From NCBI RefSeq assembly GCF_016785085.1, contig NZ_JAENHO010000001.1, positions 62,001-126,000 on the forward strand: a stretch of DNA of 64,000 bases. The letters are read 5' to 3'. The notes beneath the pieces were generated by a model. It ran no database searches. It was not told the origin of the DNA and was given only the letters and a program-made list of their open reading frames with translations. How positions within the stretch are numbered: position 1 is the first letter of the stretch; each line of letters opens with the position of its first letter. Shown one piece after another: positions 34,574 to 42,200 of the stretch. The DNA is from Paractinoplanes lichenicola. Its GTDB lineage: Bacteria > Actinomycetota > Actinomycetes > Mycobacteriales > Micromonosporaceae. A program made the position numbers and the translations under genes.

Positions 34574-35146
34574 TCATCGCCGCGGCTGGAACCACAGGTA
34601 GTTAGGCAGATCGACCCGGCTCAGGCCGAGACCGTCGAGGGCGTCGCGGGTGGATTGCTCGGCGGGCAGGCATCGGAACAGGTAGGTCTTCAGCGGCCAC
34701 GCGGTCAGCAGCCACGTGTTGACCGCCGCGACGACGGTGTCGGGCAGGCCGGTGTGCTGCCGATCCTGCCGGAGCCAGAACGTGACCATCGCGGCCGGGG
34801 CCGGGAACCGGGCCACGGTCGGCGCGTCGGCGCCCGTACGGCGGAGGTAGTCGTGCAGCGGGTTCAGGTAGAGGCAGCCCCACGACTCGTCGCGAGCCGG
34901 ACTCAGCAGGACGAACGCGAACGACCGGCGGGCCTCGTGATCGGCTTGATGGGCGGCCACCTGCTGCCGGTCGTCGTCCAGAGTGAACCCGTCGACCGGC
35001 CATCGCCCGTTGCTGTGCACCCTGATCACGTCGGGACTGGCCATGTAGGCCGCGTAGTCCAGCTCGGCGGTCTCCGCGGTCAGCGGCGTGGCGACGAACG
35101 CCTCATGGATCAGTTCGGCGGGAATCGTCGCGTCAGCATCGAACAT
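34574..35146 (-). CDS. GNAT-like N-acetyltransferase
   Basis: A 190-residue protein with a GNAT-like order: FAFVLLSPARDESWGCLYLNPL as strands 4-5 and a helix-strand end LDGLGLSRVDL. Motif A is poorly conserved, so activity is uncertain. ATG 35146 follows a TAGTGT box (35154-35159) by 7 nt; GTG 35155 is an alternative. Confidence 0.65.
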   Translation of the reverse strand: MFDADATIPAELIHEAFVATPLTAETAELDYAAYMASPDVIRVHSNGRWPVDGFTLDDDRQQVAAHQADHEARRSFAFVLLSPARDESWGCLYLNPLHDYLRRTGADAPTVARFPAPAAMVTFWLRQDRQHTGLPDTVVAAVNTWLLTAWPLKTYLFRCLPAEQSTRDALDGLGLSRVDLPNYLWFQPRR

Positions 35147-35156
35147 GGCCGACACA

Positions 35157-35534
35157 CTATTCGCCGGCCACCAACCCCAGGCCCTCGCCGGCCACGGAAT
35201 CCACGGCGCCGTTCCACCACCAGGCGTTGCCGTTGACGTAGAGGCACGGCGCCCGCGCGGTGATGTCGTCCCGGATCAGCGTCAGCTCCACGCCGGGCAT
35301 GAGCAGCCGCACGGCCCGGTCGTCGGACATCGGCAGATCCCACCCGAACCGCCCGTCCCGGTCGGCGCCCGGGTCGCGAACCGGGTCCCCGGCAATCCCG
35401 GCCACCCGCCGCCGGATGGAGACGCCGTCCAGTTCCCCCGTACGCCGCCGGACCGCCCCCAGAAACACGTCCAGATTAGCCCGAGCGAGCTCCTCACTGG
35501 CCCCCTCAACCGGCTCAGTCCCCGGATTGATCAT
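35157..35534 (-). CDS. SnoaL-like or hypothetical protein
   Basis: A 125-residue protein starting with a helix (ASEELARANLDVFLGAVRRR) followed by strands, an NTF2-like order, but no specific residues confirm the family. ATG 35534 follows TAGCGT (35541-35546) by 6 nt, the same -10 box found at 10958, 27634 and 55452. Confidence 0.6.
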   Translation of the reverse strand: MINPGTEPVEGASEELARANLDVFLGAVRRRTGELDGVSIRRRVAGIAGDPVRDPGADRDGRFGWDLPMSDDRAVRLLMPGVELTLIRDDITARAPCLYVNGNAWWWNGAVDSVAGEGLGLVAGE

Positions 35535-35671
35535 GCCCGGACGCTACGGACCCCCGGCACCGCCCGATGCCGCTCGATCCGCGATCACCCGTCCGAGTCC
35601 CCCATCGGTGCGGGCCTGGCGTGCTAACGTCCGTGCGACTGCTTGCAGAACGCAATCACTCGGAGGGCACA

Positions 35672-36277
35672 GTGCCGGATACGACCTGTCATATGTCGAT
35701 CTCGTTGGACGGTTTTGTTGCCGGGCCGGAGCAGAGCCGGGACAACCCCCTGGGCGTACGGGGGCGGGAGCTGCACGGCTGGCACATCGGCGATCCGCGG
35801 GCGACCGAGGCCGACAAGCGGGCGGCCGAGTGGCTGATGCGGCCGCGGGGTGCGTACGTGATGGGGCGGAACATGTTCGGGCCGGTTCGGGGGGCCTGGG
35901 ACGAGGAGTGGAGCGGCTGGTGGGGTGCCGAGCCGCCGTATCACGCGCCGGTGTTCGTGTTGACTCACCATGACCACGAGCCGATCCCGATGGAGGGTGG
36001 GACGACCTTCCACTTCGTCACGGGCGGGTTCGACGCGGCCTACGCGGCGGCGCTCGAGGCGGCCGGCGACAAGGGGGTGGACATCGCGGGCGGAGCCTCG
36101 ACCGTACGGCAGGCTCTGAACGCCGGCGTGATCGACGAGCTCACCCTGGACATCGCGCCGGTGCTGCTGGGGTCGGGGGAGCGCATGTTCGACGGGGTCG
36201 AGTCGTTCGGGTTCGAGCCGGTCGAGGTGCTGCACTCGCCGCTGACCACGCACATCCGCTATCGCAAGGTGGGCTGA
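35672..36277 (+). CDS. dihydrofolate reductase-family protein
   Basis: A 201-residue RibD_C/DHFR-like protein. Motifs: MSISLDGFVAGPEQS, YVMGRNMFGP, VFVLTHH and DIAGGASTVRQAL with the nucleotide-binding glycine loop. Probably an NADPH-dependent reductase; the substrate is unknown. GGAGGG (35662-35667) precedes GTG 35672. It ends 11 bp before the tRNA array on the other strand and is a paralogue of the gene at 30423. Confidence 0.88.
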   Translation: MPDTTCHMSISLDGFVAGPEQSRDNPLGVRGRELHGWHIGDPRATEADKRAAEWLMRPRGAYVMGRNMFGPVRGAWDEEWSGWWGAEPPYHAPVFVLTHHDHEPIPMEGGTTFHFVTGGFDAAYAAALEAAGDKGVDIAGGASTVRQALNAGVIDELTLDIAPVLLGSGERMFDGVESFGFEPVEVLHSPLTTHIRYRKVG

Positions 36278-36288
36278 GGGCCGGACAG

Positions 36289-36362
36289 TGTCGCCGGGTG
36301 GGCTCGAACCACCGGCCTCCGCCTTATCAGGGCGGCGCTCCAACCTGCTGAGCTACGGCGAC
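36289..36362 (-). tRNA. tRNA-Ile (GAT)
   Basis: A complete cloverleaf of 74 nt: acceptor GTCGCCG/CGGCGAC with discriminator A, anticodon stem CCGCC/GGCGG and loop CTGATAA with anticodon GAT, T-arm GGTGG-TTCGAGC-CCACC. It is the last tRNA of the array. Gene sequence differs from the usual GGGGCTA start of host tRNA-Ile. Confidence 0.9.
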
Positions 36363-36366
36363 GTGG

Positions 36367-36455
36367 CGGAGAGCGAGGGATTCGAACCCCCGGCGAGGTC
36401 TCCCCCGCTACGGCTCAGCAAGCCGCCGCCTTCAACCGGACTCGGCCAGCTCTCC
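36367..36455 (-). tRNA. tRNA-Ser (GCT)
   Basis: A class II tRNA of 89 nt with a long variable arm, acceptor GGAGAGC/GCTCTCC, discriminator G and anticodon loop TTGCTGA (GCT). The next three bases encode CCA (36364-36366), unlike the neighbours. Confidence 0.9.
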
Positions 36456-36460
36456 ACGCG

Positions 36461-36532
36461 CGCCCCGTGCCGGGATCGAACCGGCGGCCTCCCGCTCGAC
36501 AGGCGGGCGCTCTCCCATTGAGCTGACAGGGC
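36461..36532 (-). tRNA. tRNA-Asp (GTC)
   Basis: A 72-nt tRNA: acceptor GCCCTGT/ACGGGGC with one T-G pair, anticodon stem CCCGC/GCGGG, loop CTGTCGA with anticodon GTC, T-arm CCGGTTCGATCCCGG, discriminator G. Confidence 0.88.
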
Positions 36533-36536
36533 CGAG

Positions 36537-36610
36537 CTGCGGGCGGAGGATTCGAACCTCTAACCTTCCGGTTCAGAGCCGGACGTGCTGCCAGATTGCA
36601 CCAGCCCGCA
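36537..36610 (-). tRNA. tRNA-Gln (CTG)
   Basis: A 74-nt tRNA: acceptor TGCGGGC/GCCCGCA, anticodon stem TCCGG/CCGGA with loop CTCTGAA (CTG), T-loop TTCGAAT, discriminator G. The first T-stem pair is A-C. The 5' half (36575-36611) is duplicated exactly at 36686-36722. Confidence 0.88.
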
Positions 36611-36619
36611 TCGCAAACA

Positions 36620-36722
36620 AACTAGAAAGAGACTCGAACCTCCGCTCTTGAAGTGGGGTCTGGGGTGTCCCCAGGCAGATTCAGTAGAGCCGGACGTGCT
36701 GCCAGATTGCACCAGCCCGCAT
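36620..36722 (-). pseudogene. broken tRNA made from a duplicated tRNA-Gln 5' half
   Basis: Bases 36686-36722 repeat the 5' half of tRNA-Gln (36575-36611) identically over 37 bp, through the 5' side of the anticodon stem. The sequence then diverges: it has an extra TA, a GC-rich hairpin (CTGGGGACACCCCAG) and a degraded T-arm containing GGTTCGAGTC, and the acceptor cannot close. It is a pseudo-tRNA or recombinant of two tRNAs. Confidence 0.75.
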
Positions 36723-36733
36723 GGGTAATGCCG

Positions 36734-36806
36734 TGCCGCGAGCGGGATTCGAACCCGCACTGAGCCGCGTTTGAGACGGCTGCCTCTGCCTTTGGGCTAC
36801 CGCGGC
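36734..36806 (-). tRNA. class I tRNA with anticodon CAA (Leu), no long variable arm
   Basis: A well-folded 73-nt tRNA: acceptor GCCGCGG/TCGCGGC with discriminator A, D-stem GCC/GGC, anticodon stem GCCGT/GCGGC, loop CTCAAAC (anticodon CAA), variable loop TCAGT (5 nt), T-arm GCGGG-TTCGAAT-CCCGC. Anticodon CAA reads UUG (Leu), but bacterial tRNA-Leu normally has a long variable arm. Identity of the charged amino acid is therefore uncertain. Confidence 0.75.
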
Positions 36807-36816
36807 ATCGAAACCG

Positions 36817-36889
36817 CGTCCTCGGAGAGATTCGAACTCCCGGCCCTCGGATCCGTAATCCGATGCTCTATCCGCTGAGCTACGAGGAC
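36817..36889 (-). tRNA. tRNA-Arg (ACG)
   Basis: A 73-nt tRNA: acceptor GTCCTCG/CGAGGAC, anticodon stem TCGGA/TCCGA, loop TTACGGA (anticodon ACG, read as ICG after deamination), T-arm GGGAG-TTCGAAT-CTCTC, discriminator G. It is the first tRNA in the array, 11 nt downstream of a terminator-like hairpin. Confidence 0.9.
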
Positions 36890-36900
36890 AAAAAGGGGAC

Positions 36901-36930
36901 AAAAAGCCGCCGTCCCAAGCGGGCGGCGGC
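36901..36930 (-). terminator. rho-independent terminator
   Basis: On the minus strand a GCCGCC stem (36925-36930) pairs with GGCGGC (36906-36911) around a 13-nt loop, followed by five T residues (36901-36905). It lies after the 33-codon ORF and before the tRNA array. Confidence 0.7.
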
Positions 36931-36948
36931 GTGAGCTGCTGGTGAGAG

Positions 36949-37050
36949 CTAGCTACGCCACCGGCGCCGGCCGGAGCGACTGATGCGGCGCCGGGCAGCC
37001 TGACCGCGCGACACCTGTCGCTGCTGATCAATCGTGGCTTGGCGCAACAT
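36949..37050 (-). CDS. 33-residue basic peptide ORF upstream of the tRNA array
   Basis: ATG 37050 has GGAGGAG 6-7 nt upstream and encodes 33 residues (MLRQATIDQQRQVSRGQ, then an Arg-rich end RRRISRSGRRRWRS). The frame is open further upstream but without a good start. A promoter (37111-37139) and a terminator (36901-36930) frame it, supporting a small expressed gene. The basic composition suggests nucleic-acid binding, but no family is recognised. It may belong to the mobile unit that carries the tRNAs. Confidence 0.4.
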   Translation of the reverse strand: MLRQATIDQQRQVSRGQAARRRISRSGRRRWRS

Positions 37051-37110
37051 CTCGAGCTCCTCCGTAGTGGTGTCCTCAACGATAGGGAGCCCCGCCGGCC
37101 GCGGCAACGC

Positions 37111-37139
37111 ATTAAACCAACACTTAGCCCTTGCGCTAA
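37111..37139 (-). promoter_or_regulatory. promoter for the 33-residue ORF / tRNA unit
   Basis: On the minus strand TTAGCG (37134-37139), a 17-bp spacer and TTTAAT (37111-37116) form a sigma-A-like promoter. The start site would be about 50 nt before ATG 37050. TTAGC and GCTAA arms around the spacer also form a small dyad that could be an operator of the adjacent ArsR regulator. Confidence 0.5.
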
Positions 37140-37166
37140 CTATCGCGGCCGCCAATACTTAGCCGC

Positions 37167-37493
37167 GTGGCACAGTATGCGGAGGAGCTCGACACCGTCT
37201 TCGTCGCCCTGGCCGACCCGACCCGGCGGGGCGTCGTGCGGCGCCTCGGCGAGGGTCCGGCCAGCGTGGGAGACCTGGCCGGGGCCTTCCCGATGACCCT
37301 GCCCTCGTTCATGAAGCACGTCCACACCCTCGAGTCGGCCGGCCTGATCAGCACCGTCAAAACGGGCCGCATCCGCACCTGTGTGCTCAACCGTGAGCGC
37401 CTGGCGGTGGTCGACGACTGGCTGGCCGAACAGCGCAGCGTGTGGGAGCGGCGCACCGACCGACTCGAACGATTCGTCACGGAGGAAGAATGA
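37167..37493 (+). CDS. ArsR-family transcriptional regulator
   Basis: A 108-residue winged-helix regulator (FVALADPTRRGVVRRLGEGPA, VGDLAGAFPMTLPSFMKHVHTLE). No cysteine metal site is seen, so it is of the non-metal type found beside SRPBCC genes. GTG 37167 is 5 nt after a TACTTA box. Its stop overlaps the start of the SRPBCC gene (ATGA), so the two are coupled and probably co-regulated. Confidence 0.9.
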   Translation: MAQYAEELDTVFVALADPTRRGVVRRLGEGPASVGDLAGAFPMTLPSFMKHVHTLESAGLISTVKTGRIRTCVLNRERLAVVDDWLAEQRSVWERRTDRLERFVTEEE

Positions 37494-37975
37494 ACCCCGA
37501 CCTCGACCTGAGCCTGCAGCGCATCATCCGCGCCCCGCGGGCCAAGATCTGGCAGGCCTGGACCGATCCGGCCAAGTTCGCGCGGTGGTTCATGCCCGCG
37601 CCCAGCGTGCTCCGCGTCGACCGGCTGGAGGTGCGGCCCGGCGGCGGCCTGGTGACCCGGATGAGCGACGACGGCGTCGATTTCGTCCCGCACCTGGACG
37701 CGGTGTTCCTGCTCGCCGAGGAGCTGGAACGGATCGTCTTCACCAACGCGCTCGACAGCTCGTGGCGGCCCGCCGACGCGCACCCGGTGCCGCTGACCGC
37801 GGAGATGACGTTCGCCGACCACCCGGACGGCACCGACTATCGCGTGCTCGTCCGGCACGGCGATCCGGCGGCCCGCAAGCGCCACGAGGAGCTGGGTTTC
37901 GCCGAGGGGTGGGGCACGGTCACCGAGCAACTCGCGGCAGCGGTGGAAGCGCCGGGCGGTCAAGCCACTCGGTGA
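37490..37975 (+). CDS. SRPBCC/AHSA1-family protein
   Basis: A 161-residue protein of the START-like AHSA1 family (RIIRAPRAKIWQAWTDPAKFARWF start, RPGGGL and FAEGWGTVTEQLAAAVE C-terminal helix). Members bind hydrophobic ligands or act as Hsp90-like cochaperones. It is paired with ArsR, as is common. GGAGG lies within the ATGA overlap region. Its last 56 bp overlap the convergent M1 peptidase gene. Confidence 0.9.
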   Translation: MNPDLDLSLQRIIRAPRAKIWQAWTDPAKFARWFMPAPSVLRVDRLEVRPGGGLVTRMSDDGVDFVPHLDAVFLLAEELERIVFTNALDSSWRPADAHPVPLTAEMTFADHPDGTDYRVLVRHGDPAARKRHEELGFAEGWGTVTEQLAAAVEAPGGQATR

Positions 37976-39239
37976 ACAGCTCGCTCAGCGACTCGGTCGC
38001 GAACCGCTCGGCGTGCTGCCGGAACTTCTCGGTCGTGACCAGCGAGTGCCGGTTCTCCCCCACCCACGAGCGCAGCATGGGGAAGAACGCGCCGTCGCCG
38101 AGCCGGGCCCGCAGGGCGTGCAGGGCCACCGCGCCGCGCTTGTAGACCAGCGGGTCGAACATGCGGGCCACGCCCGGGTTGGCCACGGCGATGTCGCGGG
38201 GCTGGGCCGACAGCCAGATGTGCCAGCGGGTGGCATGGCTGTCGGCCGACGCGCCCCCGGAGGCGGCCGACCAGAGCCATTCCGCGTACGTGGCGAAGCC
38301 CTCGTTGAGCCAGATGTGCCGCCAGTCGGCGACGGTCAGGCTGTTGCCGAACCACTGGTGGGCCAGCTCGTGCGCGACCAGGCGCTCGTGGGTGCGCCGC
38401 CCGTCGAGGTGGTTGCGGCCGAAGACGGCCATGCCCTGCGCCTCGACCGGGTCGTCGAGGTCGTCGTCGGCCACCACCACGCAGTATTCGCGGAACGGGT
38501 ACGGCCCGAACAGCCGCTCGAAGGTGCTCATGATCTCGCCGTGCCGGCCGAAGTCGTGCCGGAACAGGGTGCGCAGCCGGGGCGGGATGGCGGCCCGCTG
38601 GGTCACCCCGCCCGGCGCGAGCTCGATCTGCTCGTACCGGCCGATCTGAACGCTCATGAGGTAGGGCGCGGTCGGCTCGGTGCGCTCGAACACCCACGTG
38701 GTGGTGCCCGCCCCGCGCCGCCGCGAGACGAGGTCACCGGTGACGACGACCGTGTACGGCGTGGCCACCGTGAGCCGGACCAGGAAGGTGGCCTTCTCGA
38801 GCCGGTCGTTGCACGGGAACCACGACGGCGACCCGTTGGGCTGACTGGCCACGAGCACGCCGTCGGTCAGCTCGTCCCAGCCGAGGTCGCCCCACCGGCC
38901 CGACAGCGGCACGGGCTTGCCGGCGTACCGGACCTCGATCGTGAAGATGACGCCGTACCCGATGGCCCGTTCCGGCTTGATGCGCAGCTTGCCCGCGCGG
39001 TGGGTGAAGGTGACCCGGCGCCCGTCGACGCGCACGTCCTCGACCCGGAACTGGCCGAGGTCGAGGCTGAACCGGCTCAGCGACTGGACGGCCTGGGCCG
39101 TGACGATCGCCTTGCCGGCCAGCCGGTTGGAGACGATCCGGCAGTCCAGGTCGAGGTCGTAGTGCAGGACGCGATAGCCGCCGTTGCCGTGCCTGGGGAG
39201 GTACGAGTCGGTCGAGTGATCGGCGCCCGGTGGGGTCAT
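37920..39239 (-). CDS. M1-family zinc metallopeptidase
   Basis: A 439-residue gluzincin aminopeptidase. The zinc motif HELAH (about residue 288) is followed by the glutamate in NEGFAT, and the exopeptidase motif is represented near EAQGMAVFGR. The N-terminal beta domain is typical, but the C-terminal ERAP1-like domain is missing, so it is shorter than PepN. No signal peptide is visible. ATG 39239 overlaps the stop of the Pls/PosA gene. The association suggests that it processes or protects from a peptide product. Confidence 0.88.
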   Translation of the reverse strand: MTPPGADHSTDSYLPRHGNGGYRVLHYDLDLDCRIVSNRLAGKAIVTAQAVQSLSRFSLDLGQFRVEDVRVDGRRVTFTHRAGKLRIKPERAIGYGVIFTIEVRYAGKPVPLSGRWGDLGWDELTDGVLVASQPNGSPSWFPCNDRLEKATFLVRLTVATPYTVVVTGDLVSRRRGAGTTTWVFERTEPTAPYLMSVQIGRYEQIELAPGGVTQRAAIPPRLRTLFRHDFGRHGEIMSTFERLFGPYPFREYCVVVADDDLDDPVEAQGMAVFGRNHLDGRRTHERLVAHELAHQWFGNSLTVADWRHIWLNEGFATYAEWLWSAASGGASADSHATRWHIWLSAQPRDIAVANPGVARMFDPLVYKRGAVALHALRARLGDGAFFPMLRSWVGENRHSLVTTEKFRQHAERFATESLSELFTEWLDRPALPPLPRVAR

Positions 39240-42200
39240 GCCCAGTTCGCGATCGGGTTGCCGAGCCACCGGCTGTCGGCGGGCACGGCGTCGCCGCGGG
39301 TGACCAGCGAGCCCGGTCCGACGGTGGTGCGCGCGCCGATGCTGGCGCCGGGCAGCACGATGCCGTGCGGGCCGAGCGTGGCCCCGGCGGCCAGGGTGAC
39401 CTCATCCATGCTCATGATCCGATCATGGAACAGGTGGGTCTGCACCACGCACCCCCGGTTGACGGTGGCGCCGGGCCCGAGCCGCACCAGGTCGTACTCG
39501 GGCAGCCAGAAGGTCTCCAGCCAGACGCCGCGGCCGATCTTCGCTCCGAGCGTACGCAGCCACAGGTTGAGCAGCGGGGTGCCGGTGGCGAAGCGGAACA
39601 GCCACGGCGCGGCCAGCACCTCGACGAACGTGTCGGCCAGCTCGTTGCGCCAGACGAACGACGTCCACAGGGCGTGGTCGGTGACCTTGAACCGGCCCAC
39701 GAGCAGCCACTTGGCCAGGCTGGCGATGAGCGCGGCGACGATCGTGGCGGCGAACATGACGGGGCCGGCGGCGAGCGCGGCCGCCCAGGCGCCGAACTGC
39801 TCCCAGACCACGGCCAGCGCGGCCAGCACGAGCACGGCCAGGGCGCCGAACAGCATGACGGGGACGATCCGGCACAGCTCGATCGCGGCGCGGGCCAGCT
39901 TGAGCCGTACGGGCGGGTCGTAGGTGCGGCTGGTGTCGGCCGACTCGACCGTGCGGCGCAACGGCATCGGCGGGGCGCCCAGCCAGGACGAGCCCTTCTT
40001 GGCCTTGCGCGGCGCCGACGACAGCACGCCGACCAGGCCCCGCTTGGGCACCGAGCGACCGGGGGCGGCCATGCCCGAGTTGCCGAGGAAGGCCTGCTTG
40101 CCGATGCGGGCCGGGGCCACGCGCATCCAGCCGTGGCTCAGCTCGTACGTGGCGACCATCGTGTCGTCGGCCAGGAACGCGCCGTCCTCGACGGTCGTCA
40201 TCTTGGGCAGCGCGAGCACGGTTGACACCTCGGCGTTGCGGCCGATCTTCGCGCCCAGCAGCCGCAGCCAGACCGGCGTGAACAGGCTGGCATACATCGG
40301 GAACAGCGCGGTGCGGGCCATCCCCATCAGCCGCTCGGTCGTCCAGACCGACCAGGCAACCCTTCCCCGTACGGGGTGGAAGCCCTCGCGCAGGCCGATG
40401 CCGAGCAGGCGCACGCCCGCCAGCACCAGCAGCGCGTACGTGAGGAAGTAGGCGACGGCGGCCAGCGGCACGACGAGCAGCGCGCCCCCGAGCGTCGACC
40501 GGCTCAGCACCAGGGCCAGCGCGGGCAGGATCGCCGCCACGGGCAGCAGGCCGAGCAGCTGGGCGGTCAGGCTGTAACCGGCCACCCAGAGGCGGGCCCG
40601 GCGCTCGGGACGCTGCGCGGGCCAGGCCGCCTTGTCCTTGTCGACGGTCGGGGCGGCGGGCGAGCCGGCCCAGCGCTTGCCGGCCGGGACGGCGCCGGTG
40701 ACGGTCGAGCCGGCGTCGATGTGCGCGCCCTTGCCGACCCGGGCGCCGGGCATCAGCGTGCTGCGCGAGCCGACCCGGCCACCCGCGCCGACGCGGACCT
40801 TGCCGACGCGCACGATGTCGCCGTCGATCCAGTAGCCGGACAGGTCGACCTCGGGCTCGATGGCGGCGCCGCGGCCCAGCTTGAGCAGGCCGGTGACGGG
40901 CGGGGCGGAGTGCAGGTCGACGTCGGGGCCGATCTGCGCGCCCAGCGCCTTGGCGTACGTGATCATCCAGCCCGCGCCGGCCACGCCGGTGGCGCCGGTC
41001 AGCTCGGCCAGCCGCTCGGCCGCCCACAGCCGCACGTGCACGCCGCCGCCGCGCGGGTATTTGCCGGGGCGGACGCCGCGCAGCAGCAGGCGGGCGCCGG
41101 CCGCGGCCACGGCGATCCGGCCGGGCGGGCTGAACAGCACCAGCCAGGCCGCGCCGACCCACCACCACGACACGTTCGGGGCCCAGGCGGCCGGGATCAG
41201 GTTGCCCACGGCGGCCAGGATCGTCAGCCAGCGCAGCCCGACCAGGGCGAACATCGGCGCGACGAGCAGGGACTGGAGCACACCCGTACGGCGGGGGGTG
41301 GGTTTGACCTCGCGGCGGACCCGGGCCGTGGTGTCGAGGGCGTCGAGCACCGCGGCCATCTGGGACAGCTTGGGCTGCTGGTAGACGTCGGCCACCGACA
41401 CCTGCGGGTGCGTCCGCCGGATCCAGGCCACCAGCTGCGCCGCGTTGAGGCTGCCGCCACCGTTGAGGAAGAAGTCGGCGCCGGGCTCGGACGGGCGGAC
41501 CCCGAGGATCTCCTCCCAGCCCTCGGCCAGCCACGACTCGGTCGCGCTGAGCTCGGCCGAGCCGTCGCCCGCGGTGGCCAGCGGCCAGGGCAGCGCGGCC
41601 CGGTCGACCTTGCCGGAAGTACGGGTGGGCAGGTCGTCGACGACAGCCAGCAGCGGCACGAGCGCGGCGGGCAGCTGCTCGCGGATGCGCTCGGAGGCGG
41701 CGGCGGTGTCGAAACCGGGCTCACGCGGCACGAGATAGCCGACCAGCAGCTGGTTTCCGGCGGCGGTGCGCTTGATCGCGGCGGCCGCGCCGGCCACCCC
41801 GGGCAGCGCCTGCAGGGCGGCGTCGACCTCGCCCAGCTCGATCCGGCGGCCACCCAGCTTGACCTGCTCGTCGCCGCGGCCCAGGAAGAGCAGGCCCTCG
41901 GGCTCGGCGCGCACGATGTCGCCGCTGCGGTACGCCCGCTCCCAGCCCAGGGCCGGCAGCGGGGCGAACTTCTCGGCGTCCTTGGCCGCGTCGAGATAGC
42001 GGGCCAGGCCGACCCCGCCGATGACCAGCTCGCCGGTCTCGCCCATGGCCACCGGCATGCCCGACGCGTCGACGACCGCGAGCTCCCAGCCGGCCAGGGG
42101 CAGGCCGATCCGTACGGGTCCCTCGCCGGTCATCCGGGCCGCGCAGGCGACGACGGTGGCCTCGGTCGGCCCGTACGTGTTCCAGACCTCGCGGCCCTCG

